DNA of 64,000 nucleotides from Haloarcula sp. DT43. GTDB lineage: Archaea > Halobacteriota > Halobacteria > Halobacteriales > Haloarculaceae. Positions 40,474-49,632 of the stretch are shown here, piece by piece. Below the pieces are notes generated by a model. That model was given only the letters and a program-made list of their open reading frames with translations, was not told where the DNA came from and ran no database searches. The translations under genes were made by a program, and so were the position numbers. How positions within the stretch are numbered: the stretch's first letter is position 1; the number at the start of each line of letters is the position of its first letter. The stretch spans positions 620,001-684,000 of the forward strand of contig NZ_JAYMGZ010000002.1 in NCBI RefSeq assembly GCF_037078405.1, written 5' to 3'.

Positions 40474-41460
40474 TCAGGGGTCGCTCTCGGGCGGTTCCGG
40501 GTCGCTCCGCGGGACTTCTTCGGTCGCCGGCACGTACGAGCGGCCGGAGGCGGACCAGCTCCCCCAGAGCCACTCCCGGACCGTGAGCTGGCGTTTGGTC
40601 CCTTCGTCCCTCGCGGTTTCGAGCCGCCGCTCGGTCGTGTGGAAGTAGTTGACGACGGTGACGAGCACGACGCCGCCGACAGAGTTACCGAGGAGCACCG
40701 GCAGGACGAACTGCCAGAGGCCGACCGACAGCGCCAGTTCGCCGATGAACACGAGGTAGAACATCTCCGTCGCGGAGACGACGACGTGATAGAGATTCCC
40801 GAACGGAATCGCCAGGAAGGAGATGTAAATCAACACGAGCCTGGAGATGCTGTCCCGCAGTGAGTAGTCGACCCAGACGACGCCGGCGACGATGAGGCCG
40901 GCGAACACCGCCTTCGAGAACAGCGTCACCTGTGAGGTTTCGATGGCTTTCTGCGCGAAGCCCGCGGCGGCCGACGCGGCCTCGGGGGAGAGTACGTCGG
41001 TCGTCGCCAGCGCGAGCGCGCCGAGCATCCCGCCGAAGACGTTCGACACCAGGACGACGACCCAGATGCGGAGCAGCGACGGGAGGCTCGCCAGCCGTTC
41101 GAGGACGAGCGCGACCGGCGGGAGCGTGTTCTCGGTGTAGAGCTGGTAGTCCCCGAGGATGATGAAGACGAACCCCAGCGGGTACAGGAGCGCGCTCAGT
41201 ATCGGGTCGCCGCCGGTTTTCGCGTACAGCGACGCGTACAGCATGAACGTCACCGTGATAGCGAACCCGCCCGCGATGCCGGCGAAGAACAGTTCGCGGG
41301 TCCCGACGGTCACTTCCTCGTCGGCCGCGACGATGATGCGCTGGAAAATCTCGTCGGCGGAGAACCGGTCGCGGATGACGCTGCCACCCGCCGGCGCGCC
41401 GCTCCGGGACACGTCTACGGCGTCCCGAACGGCTTCCTCCCTGTCGTTGTCGTTTGCCAT
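40474..41460 (-). CDS. Formate/nitrite transporter (FNT) family channel
   Basis: 328 aa. A hydrophilic N-terminal tail leads into six membrane segments of the FNT (FocA/NirC) fold, with ELFFAGIAGGFAITVTFMLYASLY, YPLGFVFIILGDYQLYTENTL (the FNT FxxxxxLxTGN-like slit region), VNVFGGMLGALAL-type SNVFGGMLG, and LGNSVGGVVLVTVVNYFHT near the end. FNT proteins are pentameric channels for formate, nitrite, hydrosulfide or acetate. The canonical channel His is not obvious from the visible slit region. No formate or nitrite enzymes are nearby, so the substrate is open. It lies downstream of the purNH repeats on the same strand. Confidence 0.82.
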   Translation of the reverse strand: MANDNDREEAVRDAVDVSRSGAPAGGSVIRDRFSADEIFQRIIVAADEEVTVGTRELFFAGIAGGFAITVTFMLYASLYAKTGGDPILSALLYPLGFVFIILGDYQLYTENTLPPVALVLERLASLPSLLRIWVVVLVSNVFGGMLGALALATTDVLSPEAASAAAGFAQKAIETSQVTLFSKAVFAGLIVAGVVWVDYSLRDSISRLVLIYISFLAIPFGNLYHVVVSATEMFYLVFIGELALSVGLWQFVLPVLLGNSVGGVVLVTVVNYFHTTERRLETARDEGTKRQLTVREWLWGSWSASGRSYVPATEEVPRSDPEPPESDP

Positions 41461-41520
41461 CGACAGCGGGTTCAGAACCCTCCGGAAAACCTCTTTCGTT
41501 GCCGCGGTCGGCCGCCCCGC

Positions 41521-41663
41521 TCAGTCGTGGGGGAAACACCGATAGGCGCGCTTCGCTCGTCTATCGAGCGTCAGACACTCCAGTCAGTCGTGGGGGAAAC
41601 ACCGATAGGCGCGCTTCGCTCGTCTATCGAGCGTCAGACACTCCAGTCAGTCGTGGCGGAAAC
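41521..41663. repeat. 63-bp tandem repeat with stem-loops, overlapping the 3' end of purNH
   Basis: Two identical 63-bp units (41521-41583, 41584-41646) plus 17 nt of a third (41647-41663, one mismatch) that is the real end of the purNH coding region including its stop. Each unit contains a 9-bp stem, CGATAGGCG and CGTCTATCG with one G-T pair, around the loop CGCTTCGCT (41540-41566 and 41603-41629). An alternative, mutually exclusive hairpin is CGCTCG/CGAGCG. The units sit downstream of purNH on its own strand, in the 186-nt gap before the FNT gene. Confidence 0.88.
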
Positions 41664-43227
41664 TGCGCTGGCCGGTGAACACCATCGCCATGTCGTGTTC
41701 GTTCGCGGCCTCGATGACGCTGTCGTCGTTCTTCGAGCCGCCGGGCTGGATGACGGCCTCGATACCGGCGTCGGCGGCCTCCTCGATGCCGTCGGGGAAC
41801 GGGAAGAAGGCGTCCGAGGCCATCACCGCGCCTTGGGCGTCCTTGCCCTCGGCGTGCTCCTCGGCCTTCATCGCGGCGAGGCGGACGGCGTCGACCCGGG
41901 AGACCTGCCCCATGCCGATGCCGACCGTCTCCGTCCCGTCGGCGAAGAGGATGCCGTTGGACTTGACGTGCTTGAGCGTGTGCCAGGCGAACAGCATCGA
42001 CTCGACCTGCTCGTCAGTCGGTTCGCGCTCGGTGACGACCTCCAGGTCGTCGGCCGTGAGGTGCTGGGTGTCCCGTTCCTGGACCAATCGGCCCCCGACG
42101 AGGGGCTTCTCGGTCAGCGCGTCCGTGACCTCGAAGTTGTCGTTCACGTCCAGCACGCGGAGGTTCTCCTTCTCGAAGAGCACGTCCAGCGCCGCGTCGG
42201 TGTAGCCGGGGGCGACGACGACCTCCTTGAACGAGTCGATTATCTGCTCGGCGGTGGCGGCGTCGCACTCGCGGTTCAGCGCGACGATGCCGCCGAAGGC
42301 GCTCATCGGGTCCGTCGAGAGGGCCTTCCCGTATGCATCGGCGACAGAGTCGGCGGTGGCACAGCCAGCGGGGTTGGTGTGTTTGATGACCGCGGCGGCG
42401 GGCTCCTCGAACTCCTTGATGAGGTTCAGCGCGCCGTCGGCGTCGTTGTAGTTGTTGTACGACAGGGCCTTCGCGCCCTCGTTGAGCTGGTCGGCGTGGA
42501 CGACGCTGGCCTCGGTGACGGTGGCGTCGGCGTACAGCGCGGCGTCCTGGTGGGGGTTCTCCCCGTATCGCAGGCTCGCGGCGATGTCGTCGGAGACGAT
42601 GCGCCGAGCGGGGAAGTCGCCGCCTTCGTCGCCCTCGACGTGGACCGCGCCCTCGCCCCAGTCGACCTCGACGCGGTCCTCGGCGAACCACTCCACGACG
42701 CGGGGGTAGGCGGTGAACTCGCCCTCGTAGAGGACGCGCTCTTTCAGGCCGTCCTCGTCGTCGCCCTCGAAGACGGGGATGGGCTCCTGCGTGACGATGG
42801 GACCGCCGTCGACGCTCTCGTCGACGACGTGGACCGTACAGCCGGTCACCTTCACGCCGGCGTCGAGCACCTGCTCGTGGGCGTCCATGCCGGTGAAGTT
42901 CGGCAGCAGCGACGGATGGACGTTCAGCGTGGTCGGGGCCGAATCGAGGAACGTCTCGCTGAGGACGCGCATGTAGCCGTCCAGCGTGACGAGGTCGAAG
43001 TCGTACTCCGAGAGCGCGTCGAGGACGCGCTCCTCGTGGGCCTCGCGGGCCTCGTCGTCGTCGCGCTCGACGACCTCCGTCGGGATGCCGCGCTCGGCCG
43101 CCGCTTCGAGGACCGGCGCGTCGGCGTCGTTCGTCAGGACGACGGCGAACGACGCGCCGCCCGGGGTGCGGTCGGCGATGTTCATGAGGTTTCGGCCGCG
43201 GTTACTGGCCATACCGGCGAGTTTCAT
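41647..43227 (-). CDS. PurN-PurH fusion: GAR formyltransferase plus AICAR formyltransferase
   Basis: 526 aa. Residues 1 to about 195 are a PurN-like formyltransferase ([10 protein letters not shown], Asn102 and His104 in [12 protein letters not shown], Asp140 in [12 protein letters not shown], the same spacing as in E. coli PurN). From about 215 the protein matches the AICAR transformylase part of PurH ([33 protein letters not shown], Lys284-His285 in [17 protein letters not shown]-type and [15 protein letters not shown]). The IMP cyclohydrolase part of bacterial PurH is absent, so PurO elsewhere probably closes the ring. Both domains use 10-formyl-tetrahydrofolate. The ATG at 43227 is used; an upstream in-frame start adds nine basic residues. 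Confidence 0.92.
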   Translation of the reverse strand: MKLAGMASNRGRNLMNIADRTPGGASFAVVLTNDADAPVLEAAAERGIPTEVVERDDDEAREAHEERVLDALSEYDFDLVTLDGYMRVLSETFLDSAPTTLNVHPSLLPNFTGMDAHEQVLDAGVKVTGCTVHVVDESVDGGPIVTQEPIPVFEGDDEDGLKERVLYEGEFTAYPRVVEWFAEDRVEVDWGEGAVHVEGDEGGDFPARRIVSDDIAASLRYGENPHQDAALYADATVTEASVVHADQLNEGAKALSYNNYNDADGALNLIKEFEEPAAAVIKHTNPAGCATADSVADAYGKALSTDPMSAFGGIVALNRECDAATAEQIIDSFKEVVVAPGYTDAALDVLFEKENLRVLDVNDNFEVTDALTEKPLVGGRLVQERDTQHLTADDLEVVTEREPTDEQVESMLFAWHTLKHVKSNGILFADGTETVGIGMGQVSRVDAVRLAAMKAEEHAEGKDAQGAVMASDAFFPFPDGIEEAADAGIEAVIQPGGSKNDDSVIEAANEHDMAMVFTGQRSFRHD

Positions 43228-43351
43228 GTGCGACCGACGGACCGGCCCGTGCAAAGTTGTTGCGAAACCCCCGGCCGGCCTGTGGCGTGGGACCGGGACA
43301 CACGTGGCCGCGGTGCGGTGCGCATTTGTAGCCCGCCGCCGACTCGCCCGT

Positions 43352-43906
43352 ATGGCGAAGCTACGGTGTCAGCGCGCGGGCGCGGTCGCCGCCGTCGGCG
43401 GTGTCGTCTGGATTGGCTGGGCCCTGGCGCTGTCGGCGACCGCCCGGACCGCGACGAGCCAGCCCGTGCTGGTCGGAACCGTCGTCTCCGCGCTCGGCGT
43501 CGTGGCCGGCCACTACGCCGTCGAGGACTTCTACGGCGCACGGATGAAACGGCCCGGCACTGTCGGCGCGTGGGCGGGCGGCCTCGGGGGCCTCGTGTTC
43601 GCGGCCGGACAGCTCGTCCGCCTCCTCTCCGGCGGCGGCGAGGCAATCGTCGGCATCGGCGTGCTCGTCCTGGTCAGCGGGTCGCTACTGGTCGCGGCCG
43701 GCCTCGTCAGGACCCGCATCCAGCCGCCGTGGCTGGGCGTCCTGCTCGGGTTCGGGACTATCGCGTTCCTCGGGTTCGAGGTACAGCCCGCGACGGCGAC
43801 CGTCTACGGGCTCGCCTGGGCCGCGCTCGGGCAGGACCTCTACCGCTTCGACCCGCCGGACGGCCGCTTCGGCGACGCCGAGGCCGACTACGGCTGGCTC
43901 GGCTGA
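43352..43906 (+). CDS. Six-segment haloarchaeal membrane protein
   Basis: 184 aa. About six hydrophobic segments can be read, for example AGAVAAVGGVVWIGWALALSA, PVLVGTVVSALGVVAGHYAV, GAWAGGLGGLVFAAGQLVRLL, AIVGIGVLVLVSGSLLVAAGLV and PPWLGVLLGFGTIAFLGFEV. No functional motif is recognised. CATTTGTAG about 26 nt before the ATG fits a leaderless start and excludes the longer open frame. It is divergent from purNH and 62 nt upstream of the PrsW gene on the same strand, perhaps one unit. Function is unknown. Confidence 0.7.
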   Translation: MAKLRCQRAGAVAAVGGVVWIGWALALSATARTATSQPVLVGTVVSALGVVAGHYAVEDFYGARMKRPGTVGAWAGGLGGLVFAAGQLVRLLSGGGEAIVGIGVLVLVSGSLLVAAGLVRTRIQPPWLGVLLGFGTIAFLGFEVQPATATVYGLAWAALGQDLYRFDPPDGRFGDAEADYGWLG

Positions 43907-43968
43907 CTGCGCATAATCTTGCAAATGCGGGCGAAACCCTCACGTAGCCGCCGCGTGACGCACCAGCC

Positions 43969-44913
43969 GTGACTGACGACGAGACGGACCCGGTCGCGGC
44001 GTCGATGAGCGGGACGACCGACTTATACGACATCGCCGAGTGGGACGCCAGGTCGCGCCTCGACGGGGTGGCCGTCGGGCTCTACGGCGCGTTGCACGCG
44101 TCGCGGCGCTGGCTGCTCATCGCCGTCGCCGTGCTCCTGTTCGTGGTACAGCTCGCGGCGACTATCCTGTTGGCGCTCAGACGACCGGAACTGGGCGTGC
44201 TGGCGGCGCTGTCGGCGGTCCCGGCGCTCGGCATCGTCGGCTTCCTCTGGTACGGCGACCCGACGATGCGCGAGCCGCTGGAGCCGCTTGCGATTACGTT
44301 CGTCCTCTCGATACTGTTCGCCAGCATCGCCGCGCTGGTCAACACCCTGTTGCAACCGCTGTTCCAGTTCGTCCCCGTCGTCGGGATGGCGCTGTTCTTC
44401 TTCGTCGTCGTCGGCCCCATCGAGGAGACGGTGAAGTGGCTCGCGGTCCGCGTCGGGAGCTTCGGTACCATCGACGCGGTGGTCGACGGCGTCGTCTACG
44501 GGGCCGTCGCGGGCCTGGGCTTTGCGACCATCGAGAACGCGCTGTACATCTCGCAGGGCTACTCCCAGGCCATCGCGGCCCAGAGCGGCCAGCCCATCGT
44601 CTCGGCCATCCAGACGGCGACGAGCCGGGCGTTCGTCGGCCCGGGCCACGTCCTCTACTCGTCGTTCGCCGGCTACTACCTCGGCCTGGCGAAGTTCAAC
44701 CCCGAGGACGCCGGCCCCATCGTCGTCAAGGGGCTGCTCGTCGCGGCGCTCATCCACGCGACGTACAACACCGTCGTGACGTACGCGCCGCTGGGCACGC
44801 TGGCGTTCCTCGGCTTCGTGCTCGTCTTCGACGGCGTCGTCGGCTACCTGCTGTACCGGAAGGTTGCCCGCTATCGCTCGCACTACCAGGCAGCGACGGG
44901 CACGGGACAGTAG
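43969..44913 (+). CDS. PrsW-family intramembrane metalloprotease
   Basis: 314 aa, GTG start, about eight membrane segments. The metal/active-site motifs of the PrsW branch of the CPBP/ABI superfamily are present: GPIEETVKW (EExxK), GFATIENALYI (E near the second site), GPGHVLYSSFAGYYLGLA (first His) and ALIHATYNTVV (second His). PrsW cleaves anti-sigma factor RsiW in Bacillus; archaea lack that pathway, so the substrate here is unknown. The Asp-rich N-terminus is typical of haloarchaea. It is followed by purB after 50 nt, but purB has its own TATA-like CTTTTTCG. Confidence 0.85.
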   Translation: MTDDETDPVAASMSGTTDLYDIAEWDARSRLDGVAVGLYGALHASRRWLLIAVAVLLFVVQLAATILLALRRPELGVLAALSAVPALGIVGFLWYGDPTMREPLEPLAITFVLSILFASIAALVNTLLQPLFQFVPVVGMALFFFVVVGPIEETVKWLAVRVGSFGTIDAVVDGVVYGAVAGLGFATIENALYISQGYSQAIAAQSGQPIVSAIQTATSRAFVGPGHVLYSSFAGYYLGLAKFNPEDAGPIVVKGLLVAALIHATYNTVVTYAPLGTLAFLGFVLVFDGVVGYLLYRKVARYRSHYQAATGTGQ

Positions 44914-44963
44914 CCGCGACCGGGAACGACACGCTTTTTCGCGCCTCCCGCGGACAGTCCGAC

Positions 44964-46346
44964 ATGACCGACAGAGGGCCACTGGCCGCCGTCTCGCCGC
45001 TTGACGGCCGATACGCCCGCTACACCGAACCGCTCGTCCCGTACGCCAGCGAGCGGGCGCTGATGCGCGCCCGCGTGAATGTCGAAGTCGAGTATCTGCT
45101 CGCGCTCGCCGATCTCGACGCCACGCCGCTTTCCATCGACGACGACCAGCGGGCCGTGCTCTGGGCGCTGTACGAGGACTTCGACGACGAGGACGCCGCC
45201 GTCGTCAAGCAACTGGAGACGGAGGGCTACGGCGAGTACGCCGCGACCAACCACGACGTGAAAGCCATCGAGTACTTCATCCGGCTGGGCATGCCCGCGG
45301 ACTTGGACGCCGACAACTGGATTCACTTCGGGCTGACCAGCGAGGACGTGAACAACCTCGCCCAGCGACTGCTCGTCAAGCCCGCCGCCGAAGACGTCCT
45401 CGTCCCCGAACTCCGCGAGATTCGCGACGCGCTGGTCGAGATGGCCCACACCTACGCCGATGTGCCGATGCTCGCCCGCACGCACGGCCAGCCCGCGACG
45501 CCGACGACGTTCGGCAAGGAGATGGCCGTCTACGCCTCCCGTCTGGGCCGGGCCATCGGGCGCGTCGAGCGCGCCGCGGACGACCTCTCCGGGAAACTGG
45601 CCGGCGCGTCCGGCACTTACGCGGCCCACGTCGCCGCCTACCCCGACGTCGATTGGCCGGCGTTCGCCGAGTCTTTCGTCGCCGACCTCGGCCTGGAACA
45701 CGAGCCACTGACCACGCAGGTCAACCCCTGTGACGACCTCGCGGTCCTGTTCGACGCGCTCCGTGGCGCGAACAACGTCCTGCTCGACCTCGACCTGGAC
45801 GTGTGGCTGTACGTCTCTGACCGCTACCTCGGCCAGGAGGCCGTCGAGGGCGAGACGGGGTCGTCGACGATGCCCCACAAGGTCAACCCCATCGACTTCG
45901 AGAACAGCGAGGGGAACCTCTCGAAGGCCAACTCGGACCTCGTCTTCCTCGGGGACTACGTGACGAACTCCCGGCTCCAGCGGGACCTCTCGGACTCGAC
46001 GGTCAAGCGCAACATCGGGGCCGCCTTCGCTCACTGTCTCATCGGCTACGGCAAGTGCCAGAACGGGCTGGCGAAGGTCGTCCCGAACGAGCAGGTGATG
46101 GCCGACGACCTCGCCGCCACGCCGGAAATCATCGGCGAGGCCGTCCAGACCATCCTCCGGCGCGAGGGGTACGCTGACGCCTACGAGCAGGTCAAGAAGG
46201 CGACGCGGGGCCGCGAGGTCACCATCGATGACTTCCACGACATGTTCGCGGACCTCGACGTGAACGACGACGTGCGGGCGGAACTGGAAGCGCTGACGCC
46301 CGGCGAGTACACGGGCATCGCCGAACAGCAGGCCGACGGCATCTGA
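44964..46346 (+). CDS. purB: Adenylosuccinate lyase
   Basis: 460 aa, fumarase/aspartase superfamily. It acts twice in purine synthesis, on SAICAR and on adenylosuccinate, releasing fumarate. Conserved regions are SPLDGRYARYTEPL, HFGLTSEDVNNLAQ, ARTHGQPATPTTFGKE and the signature GSSTMPHKVNPIDFEN with the mobile catalytic loop Ser. CTTTTTCG about 27 nt before the ATG at 44964 marks a leaderless start within a much longer open frame that belongs to the antisense pattern of the PrsW gene. It lies 1.7 kb from purNH, with two membrane protein genes between. Confidence 0.95.
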   Translation: MTDRGPLAAVSPLDGRYARYTEPLVPYASERALMRARVNVEVEYLLALADLDATPLSIDDDQRAVLWALYEDFDDEDAAVVKQLETEGYGEYAATNHDVKAIEYFIRLGMPADLDADNWIHFGLTSEDVNNLAQRLLVKPAAEDVLVPELREIRDALVEMAHTYADVPMLARTHGQPATPTTFGKEMAVYASRLGRAIGRVERAADDLSGKLAGASGTYAAHVAAYPDVDWPAFAESFVADLGLEHEPLTTQVNPCDDLAVLFDALRGANNVLLDLDLDVWLYVSDRYLGQEAVEGETGSSTMPHKVNPIDFENSEGNLSKANSDLVFLGDYVTNSRLQRDLSDSTVKRNIGAAFAHCLIGYGKCQNGLAKVVPNEQVMADDLAATPEIIGEAVQTILRREGYADAYEQVKKATRGREVTIDDFHDMFADLDVNDDVRAELEALTPGEYTGIAEQQADGI

Positions 46347-46417
46347 GGGGCGGCGGTACGGGGCCGGCGGCGGGCGAACGCAACGCTCAGGGGAGTGGGG
46401 TCGTTCACCTACGATAG

Positions 46418-47725
46418 ATGGTCCTCGGAACCGACTCACGAGTCCTGACGCTCGCGTTCGCCCGGATGGCGGACGCGCTCGGCAACTCGTTTCTCATCAT
46501 CGTGCTTCCCCTGTACATCGCCAGCGGGCAGGTGTCGCTGGCCGGTATCGCCGGCCAACAGGTACTCGGCTTCACGCTCCAGACGGAGACGCTCATCGGC
46601 CTGGTGCTGTCCCTGTTTGGCCTCCTCAATAGCTTCGGCCAGCCGTTCACCGGCCGGCTCTCGGACCGGACCGGGCGGCGGCGGGTGTTCGTCCTCACCG
46701 GGCTGGTGCTGTTTGCCATCGGGAGCGCGGCCTACCCCTTCCTCTCCTCGTACTGGACGGTGCTGGCCGCACGGGCGTTCCAGGGGCTCGGTGCGGCGTT
46801 TACGATTCCGGCGACGGTCGCGCTGGTCAACGACTACGCCGCCAGCGACGCCGAGCGCGGCGGGAACTTCGGCGTGTTCAACACCTTCCGGCTCATCGGC
46901 TTCGGCTTCGGGCCGATAATCGCCGGCGTCGTCATCACCGGCGGGCTCGACGCGAGCGACGTGGTGACCTACCGGCTCGCTGGCGCTGCGATATCCGGCT
47001 TCACCGCCGCCTTCGCCGTCGCCGTGCTGGGCGCTGCCGTGAGCTTCCTGCTCGTCTGGTTTCTCATCCAGGACCCGCCGTCAGAGGCCGATGCGGGCAA
47101 AGACCTCTCGATAGCCGTCTTCGACCGCGAGGGAGAGGGGCTGGACTCGGTGTTCGTCCTCGGCGTCGGCACGTTCATGATGGCGACGACCATCGCGCTG
47201 TTCGCCACGCTCGAAGGCCCGATTCGGATGCGCCTGGACGAGTCGACGCTGTTTTTCAGCGTCCAGTTCGCCGCCGTCGTCATCGCGAACGTCGTCTTTC
47301 AGGTCCCCATCGGCCGGGCGAGCGACCGGTACGGCCGCCGGCCGTTCATCGTCGCCGGGTTCGTCGTCCTCGCCCCGTCGGTGTTCGTCCAGGGCCTCGT
47401 GACGGACCCGTGGCTCATGCTGCTGGCCCGGTTCGTCCAGGGTATCGCCGTCGCGCTCGTGTTCGCCCCGTCGCTCGCGCTCGCCGGCGACCTGGCCGGC
47501 GCGCGCGGGTCCGGGACGACGCTGTCGGTGCTGACGATGGCCTTCGGCCTCGGCGTCGCCGCCGGGCCGCTGGCCTCCGGCCTGCTGTACAACGCGGGGT
47601 CGTTCAGTACGCCCTTTACCGTCGGTGCCGGGCTCGCGGCCCTCGCGCTCGTGTTGACCTACACCCAGGTCGAGGAGACCCTGGAGTTCGGGGGCGACCC
47701 GGACCAGCCGGTCCCGCAGGACTAA
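46418..47725 (+). CDS. Major facilitator superfamily transporter
   Basis: 435 aa, twelve membrane segments. The MFS loop 2-3 motif appears as GRLSDRTGRRRVFVLTG and the corresponding loop 8-9 motif as GRASDRYGRRPFIVAG. The central loop (PPSEADAGKDLSIAVFDREGEG) is acidic. The drug:H+ antiporter-1 type is the nearest resemblance, so efflux is likely, but the substrate cannot be inferred. No convincing TATA is seen close to the ATG. The next gene, a phosphoribosyltransferase, is 67 nt downstream. Confidence 0.87.
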   Translation: MVLGTDSRVLTLAFARMADALGNSFLIIVLPLYIASGQVSLAGIAGQQVLGFTLQTETLIGLVLSLFGLLNSFGQPFTGRLSDRTGRRRVFVLTGLVLFAIGSAAYPFLSSYWTVLAARAFQGLGAAFTIPATVALVNDYAASDAERGGNFGVFNTFRLIGFGFGPIIAGVVITGGLDASDVVTYRLAGAAISGFTAAFAVAVLGAAVSFLLVWFLIQDPPSEADAGKDLSIAVFDREGEGLDSVFVLGVGTFMMATTIALFATLEGPIRMRLDESTLFFSVQFAAVVIANVVFQVPIGRASDRYGRRPFIVAGFVVLAPSVFVQGLVTDPWLMLLARFVQGIAVALVFAPSLALAGDLAGARGSGTTLSVLTMAFGLGVAAGPLASGLLYNAGSFSTPFTVGAGLAALALVLTYTQVEETLEFGGDPDQPVPQD

Positions 47726-47792
47726 CTCGCGCCGCCGCGGGCCGATACCGGCAATCGGAACCGTTAGGACGCCTGACACCATATCACGAGCT

Positions 47793-48437
47793 ATGTTCAC
47801 AGACCGCTCGGATGCGGCGCGACAGCTCGCGGCCGCGCTGCGCCGGCGGGATGTCGTCGGCGACGTCGTCGTCGCGCTCGCACCGACCGGGGTCCCCATC
47901 GCGAGCGTGGTCGCCGACGCGGCCGGCCTCCCGGCGGATGTCGTTGTAATACAGCGTATACGGGCCCCGAACCACCCCGACCTGACCATCGGGGCCGTCG
48001 CGCCGGGCGGGTTCTCGTGGATTAACAGCCCGATGATGCGGTTTCTGGACGTGACCTGGGAGTACGTTCTGGAGGCCAAGACACAGGCGAGCGACGCCGT
48101 CGAGACGAGAGCGGTCAGCTACGACGAGACGTGGGGTCCGCTCGACGTCTCCGGGAAGCGGGTGATACTGGTCGACGACGGGATTCAGACGGGGGCGGCG
48201 ATGCGCGTCGCCACCCAGCGCCTGCGGACGGCCGGTGCCGACGGGGTCGTCGCCGCCGCTCCCGTCGCGCCGCCGGACGTCATCGACGAGGTCCGGCAGT
48301 GGGCCGACGCCGTCGTCGTCCCGCTGAAGCCGGCGGCGTTCCAGGCCACCGCCGACTACTACGAGCAGTTCGACAGCGTGACGGACGAGGAGGCGACGAC
48401 GGGGCTGGGGGACATCGGCCGCCAGCGGTCGGCGTAG
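47793..48437 (+). CDS. Phosphoribosyltransferase-family protein
   Basis: 214 aa type I PRTase fold: an opening helix (SDAARQLAAALRRRDVVGDVVVALAPTGVPIASVVADAAGLP), the flexible loop region (RAPNHPDLTIGAVAPGG) and the PRPP-binding signature VILVDDGIQTGAAMRVA. The relation is to the ComF/predicted phosphoribosyltransferases of haloarchaea, where the base acceptor is unknown and some members act on PRPP-linked regulation. CGTTAGGA lies about 27 nt upstream. It is convergent with dapE. No nucleobase salvage partner is adjacent. Confidence 0.82.
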   Translation: MFTDRSDAARQLAAALRRRDVVGDVVVALAPTGVPIASVVADAAGLPADVVVIQRIRAPNHPDLTIGAVAPGGFSWINSPMMRFLDVTWEYVLEAKTQASDAVETRAVSYDETWGPLDVSGKRVILVDDGIQTGAAMRVATQRLRTAGADGVVAAAPVAPPDVIDEVRQWADAVVVPLKPAAFQATADYYEQFDSVTDEEATTGLGDIGRQRSA

Positions 48438-48450
48438 GCGGGGCCGCGAC

Positions 48451-49632
48451 TCAGACCAGGCGCTCGACCGTCTCGCGGACCGCCCGGGCGGCCGTCCGCA
48501 CCTCGGAGAGGCGGACGTACTCGCGCTTCGAGTGGGCGACCGCGCCCACCCCGTCGCTCAGGTCGCCGGGGCCAAACACCACGGTCGGGGCGTGTTCGGC
48601 GAAGTACGAGGCCTCCGTCGCGGCCCCGAACGGCCGGACTGCGCCGCCGCTGGCTTCCTGTAGCGTCCGGACCAGCTCCGCGTCGGCGTCGGTGGCGAAC
48701 GCCTCGGGGAAGGGCGTGTCCGGGCGGATGAGCTCGACCTCCAGCCCCATCGCGTCCGGGAGCCACTGTTCGAGGTGGGCCTGGAGGCCGGCACAGAACG
48801 ACTCGCTCGTCTCCGGCGGGACGCTGCGCCGGTCGAAGGTGATGGTACATTCGGCCGGGACCTGATTGGTCGCCTCGCCGCCCTCTATCATCGACGCCGT
48901 GAGGATGGGGCGGCCGAGTGTCTCGTGTTCGCCGGGGCCGCTGGTTCGCGGTTCCCCGTCGTCACCGCTCGCGGGTCCAGAGGCGCTCCGCGCCTCGCTG
49001 TCGTCGTAGGACTCCATCGCCTGCAAAATAGGCGCGGCGGCCCGAATCGCGTTGTGGCCGCTGCCGGGGTCGGCGGCGTGGGCGCTCTCGCCGCGGATGG
49101 TGACGGTGCCCTCGAACTGTCCCTTCGCGGCGGTACACACGTCCAGGCCGGTCGGCTCCCCGACGATGTAGCCGTCCGCGTCGATGGTTTCGGCGAGGTG
49201 CGCACCGCCGGTCTGGGTGGTCTCTTCGTCGGTCGAAACCGCCAGCGTGACCCGGCCGTCCTCGGGCGTGACGGTGAGGAAGGCGTCCAGCAGGGCCGCG
49301 AGCGGTCCCTTCGCGTCACAGGCTCCGCGGCCACAGGCGACGTCTCCATCCCCGTCGTCCCCGGTGCCGTCGACGGCCTCGTCCGGCCCCGGCGGCTCGG
49401 TCCGGCGCTCGTAGGGCAGATGCGGCGGGACGGTGTCGATGTGCGTGTTGAGGAGGACGTGCGGGCCGTCGCCCTCGCCCCGAGTCGCGATCACGTTCCC
49501 GAGGTCGTCGATTTCCGGGTACTCGCCGGCGTCCTCCAGCGTGTCGACCAGTAGCGCGCGCATCTCGTCGACGTTCTCGTGCGAGGGCGTCTCGACCGCC
49601 GTTCGGTGGAAGGTGGGGATGTCGAACGCCAT
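48451..49632 (-). CDS. dapE: M20 metallopeptidase, succinyl-diaminopimelate desuccinylase (DapE-type)
   Basis: 393 aa. The metal-site motifs of M20 are present: NTHIDTVPPH, ACDAKGPLAALL (bridging Asp), STDEETTQTGG (catalytic Glu pair), and the dimerisation lid CTAAKGQFEGTVTIRGESAHAADP; the final His lies near the C-terminus. Family members include DapE, ArgE and carboxypeptidase G2. The DapE call comes from overlap with lysA: the ATG shares its A with the lysA TGA. The in-frame GTG at 49635 would give a 4-nt overlap. DapE removes succinate to give LL-diaminopimelate, which must be epimerised before LysA can act. Confidence 0.85.
   Translation of the reverse strand: MAFDIPTFHRTAVETPSHENVDEMRALLVDTLEDAGEYPEIDDLGNVIATRGEGDGPHVLLNTHIDTVPPHLPYERRTEPPGPDEAVDGTGDDGDGDVACGRGACDAKGPLAALLDAFLTVTPEDGRVTLAVSTDEETTQTGGAHLAETIDADGYIVGEPTGLDVCTAAKGQFEGTVTIRGESAHAADPGSGHNAIRAAAPILQAMESYDDSEARSASGPASGDDGEPRTSGPGEHETLGRPILTASMIEGGEATNQVPAECTITFDRRSVPPETSESFCAGLQAHLEQWLPDAMGLEVELIRPDTPFPEAFATDADAELVRTLQEASGGAVRPFGAATEASYFAEHAPTVVFGPGDLSDGVGAVAHSKREYVRLSEVRTAARAVRETVERLV

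Noticed and set aside
38117-40863. Very long plus-strand open frames (781 and 856 aa) opposite folCP and the membrane protein genes
   Set aside because: They are Arg/Ser/Ala-rich translations of antisense DNA; the minus-strand genes carry recognisable FolC, DHPS and SHOCT motifs.
41521-41646. CRISPR-like array
   Set aside because: There are only two complete units without unique spacers between them, no cas genes, and the unit includes the coding end of purNH.
43257-43351. Upstream extension of the membrane protein at 43352 into the purNH 5' region
   Set aside because: The extended frame is Arg/Ser-rich and overlaps purNH; a TATA-like box 26 nt before 43352 supports the short form.
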